Below are positions 54,110-62,885 of a stretch of DNA of 64,000 nt, in pieces (within the stretch, counting starts at the first letter, position 1; each line of letters starts with the position of its first letter). The stretch lies in NCBI GenBank assembly GCA_003611875.1, contig RAYY01000002.1, forward strand, positions 207,141-271,140. Reading direction: 5' to 3'. This DNA comes from a bacterium D16-56. GTDB taxonomy: Bacteria; Bacillota; Clostridia; Lachnospirales; Lachnospiraceae. The notes below the pieces were generated by a model. It ran no database searches, had not been told where the DNA came from, and worked only from the letters and a program-made list of their open reading frames with translations. The position numbers were made by a program, and so were the translations under genes.

Positions 54110-54523
54110 CTATTCTACTACAATATCCGCCAGCCGATCTTTCTTCTGTCTTACCACCAGGGTGAATCTCTTCTCCTGGTCCGCATTTTCCTCTTTATAG
54201 GAAACCGGGAAAGCGTGGCTGAATTTGTATTTGGTAGTTACATCATTATGAGTATAGGAAACCTCCACTGCCTTGTAGCAGTCCGCGCTGTTGGACGCTA
54301 CCAGAGACCACTCCAGCATTTTTTTGGATTCGTCGCCAAGAATCTTCTTGGTGGAGTCCATGTTAAGCACTCCCTTAATTACCAGAGTGCAGTAAATGTC
54401 CGCAGAACGAGCATAGGAGTGCTCATCAATGACAGAGGTGAATTCCACATAAGAAATACCCTCGGTAATTTCTGCGATATCCGCAATTTTCAAGCTGTTT
54501 GCCTGTACTGTTGCTAAAGCCAT
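54110..54523 (-). CDS. Tube protein (Hcp/phage tail tube-like)
   Basis: 137 aa starting MALATVQANSLKIADIAEIT, length and beta-rich character of Hcp/tail tube proteins: S-Y-V-E-F-T-S-V, Y-C-T-L-V-I-K-G-V-L, L-E-W-S-L-V-A-S-N and R-F-T-L-V-V-R-Q-K-K. The ATG at 54523 has AAGGAAGGGG upstream; longer in-frame starts lack such a site. It directly follows the candidate sheath gene, the same pairing as sheath-tube genes in contractile systems. No close family name could be checked. Confidence 0.62.
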   Translation of the reverse strand: MALATVQANSLKIADIAEITEGISYVEFTSVIDEHSYARSADIYCTLVIKGVLNMDSTKKILGDESKKMLEWSLVASNSADCYKAVEVSYTHNDVTTKYKFSHAFPVSYKEENADQEKRFTLVVRQKKDRLADIVVE

Positions 54524-54605
54524 TTGAATCCCCTTCCTTCTTTTTTTAATTATTTTTATTACTTTGCCGAATTTCAAAAACAGGGCTAACAATCTTTCTC
54601 CCAAT

Positions 54606-56843
54606 CTACTCGTTCTCTGTAATATTGATGGTAAAGCTCTCGGACACACCCTTGGACTCAATGCGGATGTCACACTGGCCTTCTGCAATGTTCTCCAGCT
54701 CCACCCGCTCTCCTTCCCGAATAATGGAATTATCCCACGTTCCAAACTTCATCCACTCACTGATCTGTCCGCTGGGTTCAAAATAAGCACGAATGTTGCG
54801 CTCATCCTTGTTGCGCAGCTGAGCTGCCATCATCCGTTCAATGTATGTACGCCTGGTGGTCTGGAATACGCTCCGGTAGGTCCTGCGGTCCATATGCATG
54901 CTTCTGGCGCTCATGACCGTAATACCGCTGATCACCTTTCCATCCAGGGTATAGTTATCGGAGGAAAAGACAAAACCGAATTTGCTCTGATCGATTTCTT
55001 CCTTCACATCATTGGTAAAACCGGATATCTCCTTGGCAAACACAATCGGCAGCCGCAGTGCATTCTCATCCTCCTCCAGATCAAACCTTACTCCCGGAAA
55101 ATCCGGATATACTTTCTTTAAATATGTCTTTAAGAAGTTGGGACACTGACACGCCGCCACGGTTCCGGCTGCCACAAACTCCGCTCCCACATAAACGCCC
55201 TTCATCCAGAATTTCACATCATTTTCAAGGCCCTTGGGAAATTCTACGGCTCCGGTTTCGTTGATCCTGGCTCCTCTGGAGGTGACAACCCTGGACTTAT
55301 CCTCCGGAACAATGGTCATGTTGGGGAAGCAGGCAATGGCGTACTCATCATAGGGATTCCCTGCGATTTCCTCCGCTTTGTCCATATAAGGTGCGGCTCC
55401 GTCTGTAGCCATCCGCGAAAAGGTGCTCTCCTCACCCGTCTCAAACCCGAAGAATGTCTGGATCTTGTATTTCTTAATCCCGTCCAGAAGATTCTGCAGC
55501 GTATCGATAGAGGAATAGAAAATCAGGTCATCGTCGTCGTAATCACCGGAATATCCCCACTTTTCTGCAAAGTCCACCGTCATCTCCATGGTATAATCAT
55601 CCAGAGAAGTCTCCCTCTGCAATTCTATCCTGGGCACAATGCCAAACCAAATGGTATCTGTGTAATCCGTCTTGTTGTTGACCGTTTCCAGGTACAGCTT
55701 AAGCTTATCCATGTTCTGGGATTCCACCAGCTCCTCAATGGGAAGATTGGCCACCAGCAGAGAAGGCGCCATCCCCTTGATCTTAGGAGTGTAGGCATCA
55801 AAAAACGCCTTTACTCCCAAAATACGCTCAAACACAGGCTTGGCTACTTTAATAAAATCTTTCTGCCAGGTGTTGTAGAGAGCGCTGTAGTTATTAAACA
55901 GCTCTACCTTTTTGCCGGTTTCCATCACGGCCAGCTTGGAGGACATCTTATTGGTAAATGCGGAAACCACAAGCTCCTGCATCAGGGAAGAAACCTTTTC
56001 CATGCCGGTATCTTCCTCCTCCCGGATCCCTACGGCGCTGCGGCGGCGCTGCTCAATCATATCATACCGTTCTTCAATCTCAGATACCAGAAGCTGAGTA
56101 GCCTTGTCATCCACCTCCAAAAGCGGGACCTCCTCATCCGGACGAAAAGCCAGGCTCTTCATCTCGCCGTCTCCGTCAAAATATGGAAGTGCCGGAGCCG
56201 GTGTGCCGCCGTCCTTGCGGCCGGCTGCCTCAATCGCCACCAGATTCTCCCGGATCGTTCCGATCATCAGGGCAATCTGAGTGGGAAATTCATTATAGTA
56301 GCTCTCCGTCTCATTGATCTTTTTGGAGAGCATTTTAAGACGTTTCAGCTTGGCCGGGGAATCGCTTTCCAGCTTCATGCTTTCCTTTGCCAGATAATTA
56401 ACATCCTTGTTGAGACGCTTCATATCTTTAAGTGTCTTCTGGGGAGACAGCATCTCCAGCATAGACTCATAATTAAAGGTCACATTGGGCTTATTGGAGC
56501 TTCTTTTCTCATCAATCAGCCGGATAAAGGTTTTCAGGAAATTATTATTCTTGTTGATCACGATTTCTTTCACGAACTGCGCCGGAATCCCCATGGGCCG
56601 TTCCAAGGTATATACCATCCGTTTAGTCTCCGCGTCAAAATAGCTGTAAATCGTGGGCGCAAACTTCTTCAAAAATTCGTCAAAGCTATGTACCAGCAGA
56701 TGGCTGTGGATTTCTTTGATCTTCTCATCGGTCAGACTCTTGCCTGTCGGCTCAATCCCTGCCATAAGATTGATCAAATCGAAACGTTCCGGATTGATTA
56801 CATCAAATAGAATAGTTCGGTTGGTTTGTTTAATAATTTTCAT
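54606..56843 (-). CDS. Candidate contractile sheath protein (TssC-like, 745 aa)
   Basis: First gene of the cluster. The C-terminal half has features of TssC/tail sheath proteins: P-Y-D-E-Y-A-I-A-C-F-P, T-S-R-G-A-R-I-N-E, R-T-Y-R-S-V-F-Q-T-T-R-R-T-Y-I and a C-terminal beta handshake-like strand (I-R-E-G-E-R-V-E-L, then D-I-R-I-E-S-K-G-V-S-E-S-F-T-I). The N-terminal half (about 1-330) is helical and may play the part of TssB; 745 aa is close to TssB plus TssC. The identity is inferred from size, order and short motifs, and a large cytoplasmic structural protein of another kind cannot be excluded. AGAGGG precedes the ATG. Confidence 0.58.
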   Translation of the reverse strand: MKIIKQTNRTILFDVINPERFDLINLMAGIEPTGKSLTDEKIKEIHSHLLVHSFDEFLKKFAPTIYSYFDAETKRMVYTLERPMGIPAQFVKEIVINKNNNFLKTFIRLIDEKRSSNKPNVTFNYESMLEMLSPQKTLKDMKRLNKDVNYLAKESMKLESDSPAKLKRLKMLSKKINETESYYNEFPTQIALMIGTIRENLVAIEAAGRKDGGTPAPALPYFDGDGEMKSLAFRPDEEVPLLEVDDKATQLLVSEIEERYDMIEQRRRSAVGIREEEDTGMEKVSSLMQELVVSAFTNKMSSKLAVMETGKKVELFNNYSALYNTWQKDFIKVAKPVFERILGVKAFFDAYTPKIKGMAPSLLVANLPIEELVESQNMDKLKLYLETVNNKTDYTDTIWFGIVPRIELQRETSLDDYTMEMTVDFAEKWGYSGDYDDDDLIFYSSIDTLQNLLDGIKKYKIQTFFGFETGEESTFSRMATDGAAPYMDKAEEIAGNPYDEYAIACFPNMTIVPEDKSRVVTSRGARINETGAVEFPKGLENDVKFWMKGVYVGAEFVAAGTVAACQCPNFLKTYLKKVYPDFPGVRFDLEEDENALRLPIVFAKEISGFTNDVKEEIDQSKFGFVFSSDNYTLDGKVISGITVMSARSMHMDRRTYRSVFQTTRRTYIERMMAAQLRNKDERNIRAYFEPSGQISEWMKFGTWDNSIIREGERVELENIAEGQCDIRIESKGVSESFTINITENE

Positions 56844-57508
56844 TCTCTTATCCCTCTGGCCTTTTTATTCTGTCAACCTGCGATATACAAAAAAACAGAG
56901 ATACCCTCATCGAAGCCTGTGAACAGGTTTCATTTTTATTGCATTCACGATGTTATTATGGAAATATTTTACCATTGAGATCAAGGCAAGTCAACAAGAT
57001 TTTCCATATTTTTCCAAATTTTTCTCCATGCTGTGCACGTTTCACATCACAAATGATATGAGTGAAACGTTTTCCCTTCACCCTTCCTTGAATTACAGCC
57101 CGAGAAGCCAAAAGGGTCTGAAGTTCTATTTATGGCGCGTTTCTAGTCAGGCTTTCCAAAAGCCTTTTGATTTATCTGCTCTATAACATCTATTTTGATC
57201 CGCCGGCCGCCATGGCAACATTATCCCAGTGACTTTAAGCTTTTACGATATTCTGACATCGCCTCCTCATATACTAAGTACCCGCTATCTGCAGCGGTGC
57301 GTCCTTTGTCGGGCGCATGAAAAAGGATTCCGCGGATATCCTCTTTCCAACTTAAATTACCTCTAAAATTTCGCAAAATCAAGTACGGTCTTTTTTTGGT
57401 AATCGTACCTTTTTTCATGCCTTAACAGACAAGGTCCAGCGTTTCGGGGAGCTAATGCGGCGCCTTGACGGGATCACACAATCCATTTTCTGATTTCCCT
57501 TCCCTTAT
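56844..57508. other. Intergenic region upstream of the injection cluster
   Basis: About 660 bases expected to hold the cluster promoter (minus strand). It contains a terminator-like hairpin AGGCTTTCC-AAAAGCCT-TTTGATTT near 57150-57175, a partial copy of the dispersed repeat (GGTGCGTCC...CGGGCGCATG, about 57295-57325) and a short orphan reading D-K-V-Q-R-F-G-E-L-M-R-R-L-D near 57430-57490. No intact gene. Confidence 0.4.
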
Positions 57509-59410
57509 TTATAATTGCTGTTTGCGATAAATCGGGTTCTGCCATTTCAAAAGCAATGCCGAATGGATAATGACAAACACAGAACCGGCATTATGGACCA
57601 AGGCTCCCACAACCGGGTTTAAAATCCCTGTAATTGCCAGTATGATCGCAAGGAAATTCAGTCCCATGGAAAAGCTCAAATTGCATTTGATGGTTGTCAT
57701 CATCCGCCTTGACAGAGCCAGAAGATGGGGCAGCTCCCTGATCTCGTCGTCCACAAGGGTTATATCCGCAGCATCCACCGCAATATCACTCCCAATAAAT
57801 CCCATGGCAATTCCCACATCCGCCCGCTTTAAAGCCGGTGCATCATTCACACCGTCACCGACCATGCAGACCATTTCCTTCTTTTTCTGGTAGCTGTCCA
57901 GGATCTGCAGCTTGTCCTCCGGAAGGCAGCCTGCATGAACTTCCTGGATATGCAGTTTCCCTGCAATGGTATCCGCAGCATTTTTATGGTCGCCTGTAAG
58001 GAGCACGGGAACCACCCCAAGACCTGACAACCGGGAAATCATGGGACCGCTTTCTGTGCGGATCGTATCAGAAAGCACCAGATATCCTGCCAAATATCCG
58101 TCCAAAGCAATATAAATGATGGTACTGCCCTGGCTCAGGTACTCTTTTGTCCTGTTCTGCACATTCTCTGACAGATAAATTTTCTGCTCTGACAAAAGTT
58201 CCTCATTGCCTGCCAGGATCCTTTTTCCCTGTACCTTTGCAGACACCCCCCGTCCCGGAAGCATATGGAAATCCTCTGACGGAAGGATCTCTGACGAAAA
58301 GCTCTGTCTGAAACAGCGCACCACTGCCTGCCCCAGGGGATGCTCCGAAAGCTGCTCTGCCGAGGCAGCACAGGCATACAGCATTTTTTCAGTATAATTC
58401 CTGTCCGCGATTTGAACTGCCGTTACCTGGGGCGTACCACAGGTCAGCGTTCCCGTCTTGTCAAATGCCACCCGTTTTACAGATGCCAGCCGTTCCAGGG
58501 CATCCCCTTCCCGAACAAGAAAGCCGTGCTTTGCGGCATTTCCGATAGCTGCCATAATGGCTGTGGGTGTGGCGAGCACAAGGGCACAGGGACAAAATAC
58601 CACCAGAATCGTAACTGCCCGGATGATCTGTCCCGTAACAATCCATGTAAGGAGAGCTGAAGAAAGTGCCGCCACAACAATCCAGGTGGCCCATCGGTCG
58701 GCCAGCCTTACGATCTTTGCCTTTCCCGCATCAGCTGACTGTACAAGCCGGATCATCCGCTGAATGGAGCTGTCCTCTCCTACCTTTACTGCCCTCATCT
58801 CAAAGGAACCGAACTGGTTCACCGTGCCGCTGGACACCTCATCCCCCTCCTTCTTATCTACAGGCAGGGATTCTCCCGTCATCACCGCCTGATTGACAGA
58901 CGTCTGCCCGGTCAGGATGATTCCGTCAACAGGAATCCCTTCCCCTGGAAGCACCCGAATCCTATCGCCCACCTTTACCTCCTGGGCAGGAATCAATGCT
59001 TCTGCTCCGTTTTTGATCACTCTGGCAGTCTGGGGTGTAAGATGGACCAGCTTCTCGATCCCTGCCCTTGCTTTTGCCACTGTCAGATCCTCCAAAAGCG
59101 CCCCCAGCTGCATGATAAAGGCAACCTCTCCCGCCGCAAAATCCTCCCCGATACACAGGGATGCAATCAGGGCAATGGACACAAGCACATCCGCCTTAAT
59201 ATCAAATTCCGTCACAAGGCCGATAACCGCTTCCAGAATGATGGGAATACCGCACAGGATCACCGCAACCCACGCCCCGTCAAATGGCAGGGGCAAGATG
59301 TCCAAAATACTGACCAGCAGCCCGACCCCGGACAACACAAGGAAAGCAATGTCTTTCCTAATACCGCCCTTTTCCATCAGTTCCTCCAGCTTTTTCATAA
59401 GATTCTTCAT
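57509..59410 (-). CDS. Heavy-metal P1B-type ATPase
   Basis: 633-aa metal exporter. F-C-P-C-A-L-V-L-A-T-P (CPC metal site), D-K-T-G-T-L-T-C-G (phosphorylated Asp), S-E-H-P-L-G (HP motif) and G-D-G-V-N-D-A-P-A-L are all present. There is no N-terminal metal-binding domain. The last helix reads H-N-A-G-S-V-F-V-I-I-H-S, which is not the Cu-type M-S-x-S-S pattern, so the metal is uncertain despite the CsoR-type regulator. AAAGGAGCTTTCC precedes the ATG; promoter and operators lie directly upstream. Confidence 0.92.
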   Translation of the reverse strand: MKNLMKKLEELMEKGGIRKDIAFLVLSGVGLLVSILDILPLPFDGAWVAVILCGIPIILEAVIGLVTEFDIKADVLVSIALIASLCIGEDFAAGEVAFIMQLGALLEDLTVAKARAGIEKLVHLTPQTARVIKNGAEALIPAQEVKVGDRIRVLPGEGIPVDGIILTGQTSVNQAVMTGESLPVDKKEGDEVSSGTVNQFGSFEMRAVKVGEDSSIQRMIRLVQSADAGKAKIVRLADRWATWIVVAALSSALLTWIVTGQIIRAVTILVVFCPCALVLATPTAIMAAIGNAAKHGFLVREGDALERLASVKRVAFDKTGTLTCGTPQVTAVQIADRNYTEKMLYACAASAEQLSEHPLGQAVVRCFRQSFSSEILPSEDFHMLPGRGVSAKVQGKRILAGNEELLSEQKIYLSENVQNRTKEYLSQGSTIIYIALDGYLAGYLVLSDTIRTESGPMISRLSGLGVVPVLLTGDHKNAADTIAGKLHIQEVHAGCLPEDKLQILDSYQKKKEMVCMVGDGVNDAPALKRADVGIAMGFIGSDIAVDAADITLVDDEIRELPHLLALSRRMMTTIKCNLSFSMGLNFLAIILAITGILNPVVGALVHNAGSVFVIIHSALLLKWQNPIYRKQQL

Positions 59411-59424
59411 GGAAAGCTCCTTTC

Positions 59425-59477
59425 TATACCCATAGGGGTATAAGCATATTGTACATATAGGGGTATAGGTTTGTCAA
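59425..59477 (-). promoter_or_regulatory. ATPase promoter with CsoR-type operators
   Basis: On the minus strand TTGACA (59472-59477) and TACAAT (59448-59453) are 18 bases apart. TATACCCATAGGGGTATA (59425-59442) is a near-perfect inverted repeat of the CsoR operator type, and a second half-site ATATAGGGGTATA (59455-59467) lies between the -35 and -10 boxes. Repression by the adjacent CsoR is expected. Confidence 0.7.
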
Positions 59478-59486
59478 GTAGAAAAG

Positions 59487-59511
59487 AAAAACAGCCAAAA
59501 AGGCTGTTTTT
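59487..59511 (-). terminator. Terminator after the csoR gene
   Basis: AAAAACAGCC-AAAAA-GGCTGTTTTT: perfect 10-bp stem; on the minus strand it is followed by CTTTTC. It separates csoR from the ATPase gene, which has its own promoter. Confidence 0.75.
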
Positions 59512-59568
59512 CAGGAGTATAGATGAATTATTTCATAGTATTATTTCATGTGATTGCAATTATTCTTG

Positions 59569-59844
59569 CTACTTCATATTTGCAAAACGCTCCACAGCCT
59601 TTGTGAAGCTCTCGATCGTTTTATCCGCATCCCCATGTTCGATTCCGTCTCGCACACAATGCTTAATATGCCCTTCCAATACAACCTGACCGCATTTGTG
59701 CAGCGCGGATTTGGCAGCATTGATCTGGGAAAGCACATCCTCACAGGGCACATCCTCATCCACCATCCGGTCAATCGCCTGTATCTGACCAATGATTTTG
59801 GCCAGCCTGCGGTGCAGGTTCTGAGCATCCATACACTGTCTCAT
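59569..59844 (-). CDS. csoR: CsoR-family metal-sensing repressor
   Basis: 91 aa, all-helical DUF156 repressor: R-L-A-K-I-I-G-Q-I-Q-A-I-D-R-M-V at the start, D-V-P-C-E-D-V-L-S-Q-I, then E-G-H-I-K-H-C-V. The Cys, His and Cys positions match the copper-binding triad of CsoR. The start at 59844 has GGAGGAAAAG upstream. A palindrome before its own gene and operators before the ATPase suggest autoregulation plus control of metal export. Confidence 0.85.
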   Translation of the reverse strand: MRQCMDAQNLHRRLAKIIGQIQAIDRMVDEDVPCEDVLSQINAAKSALHKCGQVVLEGHIKHCVRDGIEHGDADKTIESFTKAVERFANMK

Positions 59845-59922
59845 CTTTTCCTCCATTCTGTACATGCTTTACAGCACAAATCGGTATGGATGAAAATGAT
59901 TTTCTTTCACCCTTGCCTCCAT

Positions 59923-59938
59923 ATACCATAAGGGGTAT
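59923..59938 (-). promoter_or_regulatory. CsoR-type operator before csoR
   Basis: ATACCATAAGGGGTAT shares the TACC...GGGGTA arms with the two sites before the ATPase and lies about 80 bases upstream of the csoR start, fitting autoregulation. Confidence 0.55.
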
Positions 59939-59984
59939 GTGTATATTATATCGGCACTCTGCCGATCTGTCAAGACCTCTGCAT

Positions 59985-60140
59985 TTATCTCATCAGCGCC
60001 ATACTCCCAGTCAATTTGTTGACCTTCTTCTTTGCACCGCAGATGCCAATACCCAAATACTTCAGCTCCCCTTCCGGAACCTCCTTCACCCTTTCCGTAA
60101 ACTCCTCATAGATTTTGCAGCCCTGAGCAAGATAAGTGCC
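59985..60140 (-). pseudogene. DUF2000-like gene tail
   Basis: The minus strand reads L-A-Q-G-C-K-I-Y-E-E-F-T-E-R-V-K, L-K-Y-L-G-I-G-I-C-G and K-K-K-V-N-K-L-T-G-S-M-A-L-M-R then stop, the conserved C-terminal end of DUF2000 proteins. The N-terminal two thirds are missing; further upstream (60140-60330) is unrelated debris. Confidence 0.55.
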
Positions 60141-60330
60141 AGTTATTTTTGGACAGCTCCCAATCTACGCCAACAACCAAATCCCTGCCGCTTATCAGCA
60201 GCAATCAGAACAGTACCGCCAGACTTTGCCAAGCCGGGGAAGAAGCCTTCCCCACAGGAAACCCCGAATCCCTGATAGCAGCACAATAAACAGGACCGTA
60301 TAGAACCTTCAGATAACCTGAACCATTCCC

Positions 60331-61170
60331 TTAAGGCTGCTCTAAGCCTAAAAACCTGGCCGCATTTTTGTACATGACACCTTCTGCCGCCTCCGGGCGC
60401 AGCCGCTGCAAATACAATGCCACAGAGCTTTCCAGATCAACACACGGATAGGCAGAGCCGTAGATAAATTTCTCCCGCAGCATATAATTGGCTGCTTCCA
60501 TATAGGATTGGGCGCCTGGCGCATGCAATGCATAAATATCCGGCGACAGATATAGATGCTCATGTTTGAAGGCTACGCGCACTGCCGCCTCCACCCAGGG
60601 CCATCCGCCATGGCACAGGGCCATTTTCAGCTTCGGAAAGGCAGTGGCCACATGATCCGCCAAAACTGCCTGGCAAAAATCATCTGTAGAGCCATGGAAG
60701 CCTCCAAAGGAAATCATCAAAGGGATATTGTGCTTTTCACAAAACTCATAAATCGGGCAAAGCCGTTCATCGTCCATCTTGTATTGATGAAACCCCGGCT
60801 CTATAAAAGCCGCAATGCAGGAACCATCCACCACATATTTTTGCAGAGTATCCAGGGATTCCAAAACATTTTCCGGATTTAGTCCACAGGAGCCCAAAAA
60901 TCGGTTCGGATATTGCTCCAGCAGCTCTGCCAGCGCATCATTTTCAAAGCCTCTGCTGTTTTTCCGGATTGACACCACCCCCGTCACTTCCCCGCACCGG
61001 TCCATTTCCTCAAACAGCAGCGGCATATAAGCCTGCTTCATCGATTCTGAATAATTCATGCCAAAATTTTTATAAAAATTCTGGATGGCAAAGGGGTGGT
61101 TCATTTCTACAAACATGGTGTCCAAATAGGGACGAAACGGCGGACGCATTCGGATATCAATAATTTTCAT
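60331..61170 (-). CDS. Amidohydrolase-family TIM-barrel protein
   Basis: 279 aa starting MKIIDIRMRPPFRPYLDTMF. Family marks: F-L-G-S-C-G-L-N-P, P-L-M-I-S-F-G-G-F-H, M-A-L-C-H-G-G-W-P-W-V and a late F-I-Y-G-S-A-Y-P (amidohydrolase 2 group, hydrolases or decarboxylases of small carboxylic acids). The first metal His-x-His is replaced by R-M-R, so metal binding may differ. AAAGGAGTTG precedes the ATG. It is the second gene after an anion transporter, probably acting on the imported compound. Confidence 0.75.
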   Translation of the reverse strand: MKIIDIRMRPPFRPYLDTMFVEMNHPFAIQNFYKNFGMNYSESMKQAYMPLLFEEMDRCGEVTGVVSIRKNSRGFENDALAELLEQYPNRFLGSCGLNPENVLESLDTLQKYVVDGSCIAAFIEPGFHQYKMDDERLCPIYEFCEKHNIPLMISFGGFHGSTDDFCQAVLADHVATAFPKLKMALCHGGWPWVEAAVRVAFKHEHLYLSPDIYALHAPGAQSYMEAANYMLREKFIYGSAYPCVDLESSVALYLQRLRPEAAEGVMYKNAARFLGLEQP

Positions 61171-61207
61171 AATATAACAACTCCTTTATTTTTTCTGTTT
61201 TTATCTG

Positions 61208-62587
61208 TCAGATTACTCCCATCAGGTACCACCATGGAATCACCAAAACCCAGAATAATACCAGCGTAATCCCCATTTTGATAATATTGTATTTCATAAA
61301 CTCCTTCATACTCATTACACCGAAACCAAACAAAACCAGCAGGTATGCATTTTCATAAGGGAAAAGCACCATATCATTGGAAAAAAACATAGCTATAAAT
61401 GGCAGCAATGGATAGGAAATCCCTAATCCGGTTCCCAATGCAGCCAATGGCCCGGGGAACATTCCCTGCATCGCTGACGGCGTCATCAATATATTCATGA
61501 TAATGCCGAAGATAATACACAGGAATAAAAATACCGGCTTGGGACAGCCCTGCAAAAACGGCGTCACATAAGTACTGATGGCCGGACCGATTCCCACGGC
61601 GCCGCCTACTGTACCAATGCCCATACAAGAGGCAATAAATATAATAAATCCAGCATTTACATTATCCAGTGACCTCTTTTTTGTCGCAATGTTAATCCCA
61701 GGCAGAAAGGCCAGCATAGGGATTAAAATAAAACCGTAGTTGGAATCCAGCTTATGGAGAGGCTGGGTCAGAATATAGGCAAACAGCAAAACGGCCAGCG
61801 CAGCCGCTTTCTTTTCCTTTCCGGTAAAAGCACCCAGCTTAACATATTCCGCATCAAAGTATTCCTGGCCTCCCTTCAGCATCTTGGCCGGTTTATAGAG
61901 CCGGATAAAAACAAATAAAATGATAAATTGAATCACTGTCAGCGGCAGATTGTAAACCGGCAGCTCCCAGGCATGCATCTGAAAATCTGGTACAGCCATT
62001 CTTACGCCTGCTCCCCAAAAAGCAGGTATCAGCGGGTTATATACCAGATTCAAAGCAGCTGTAGATACGATCTGGCCCACCACCATAATTAAAATGCCTT
62101 CCTTGGTATTTTCCAGATGCAGCGCTTTCACTACTCCGTAGCATAATACCAAGGTTACCATCCATGCGTTTGTAAAGGTCACGAACATGACAAATAATCC
62201 GGCGACCAGCAACGCAAACAACAATTTTGTAAAGCTTCCCTTACATCTCGTTCCTGCCCACAATACAATGCGATTCAGCAGTCCGCTTTCATCTAAAACA
62301 TTTGCAAAAACCATCCCTCCAATAATCATAAAGACCATAAAATTGCCTGACCATATACTGAGGGCAATATCCACCGGCGCTGCACCTGAAATCACATACA
62401 TTACAGGCAATAACAGCCCTACCAGCAGATTCGGCAGCAATTCAAAGGCTGCCAGTGAAAGCACAAACACCGTAGCCGCTAAGAATGACCGCATCTCAAA
62501 GGTAAAGACTTCCCCTGCCGGGATCAGCCAGATACCGATTGGCATCAAAATCGCGGCAGCCCATTTTATCTTTGTCGCATTTGGCAT
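61208..62587 (-). CDS. SLC13/DASS-type anion transporter
   Basis: 459-aa membrane protein with about 11-12 hydrophobic segments. V-F-M-I-I-G-G-M-V-F-A-N, T-F-T-N-A-W-M-V and N-I-L-M-T-P-S-A-M-Q-G match the paired hairpin/unwound-helix motifs (S/T-N-x-x-x) of divalent anion:sodium symporters, which import di- or tricarboxylates or sulfate. AAAGGAG precedes the ATG. It is divergent from the LysR gene and upstream of the amidohydrolase, forming a small uptake-and-cleavage module. Confidence 0.75.
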   Translation of the reverse strand: MPNATKIKWAAAILMPIGIWLIPAGEVFTFEMRSFLAATVFVLSLAAFELLPNLLVGLLLPVMYVISGAAPVDIALSIWSGNFMVFMIIGGMVFANVLDESGLLNRIVLWAGTRCKGSFTKLLFALLVAGLFVMFVTFTNAWMVTLVLCYGVVKALHLENTKEGILIMVVGQIVSTAALNLVYNPLIPAFWGAGVRMAVPDFQMHAWELPVYNLPLTVIQFIILFVFIRLYKPAKMLKGGQEYFDAEYVKLGAFTGKEKKAAALAVLLFAYILTQPLHKLDSNYGFILIPMLAFLPGINIATKKRSLDNVNAGFIIFIASCMGIGTVGGAVGIGPAISTYVTPFLQGCPKPVFLFLCIIFGIIMNILMTPSAMQGMFPGPLAALGTGLGISYPLLPFIAMFFSNDMVLFPYENAYLLVLFGFGVMSMKEFMKYNIIKMGITLVLFWVLVIPWWYLMGVI

Positions 62588-62885
62588 TGGCAGTTCTCCT
62601 TTCTTCTTGCCATATTTGTCATTTTAACCAATCCTTTCCTGAAAATCTTTTGTAATTTCTAAAAAATTTGATAAAAATAGAAATGACAATCCGCACGAAT
62701 TGTATTCATTTACTATTGCGATTATAAATCATAAAATATTTCCTGTATAATACCGTTTAAGCATGAATCTTATCAAAAAAAAGTATAATAGATAAAAAAA
62801 TATCAAAGCTAATCGTCTTGAAAGAACGTGACAATATCGGTTTTTTTGTTATAATAAAAAGCAAGAAATTTTCCGGGAGAATCTT

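Noticed and set aside
54110..54745. Longer start for the tube gene
   Set aside because: The added 74 codons overlap the sheath 3' end and have no tube-like sequence; AAGGAAGGGG marks 54523.
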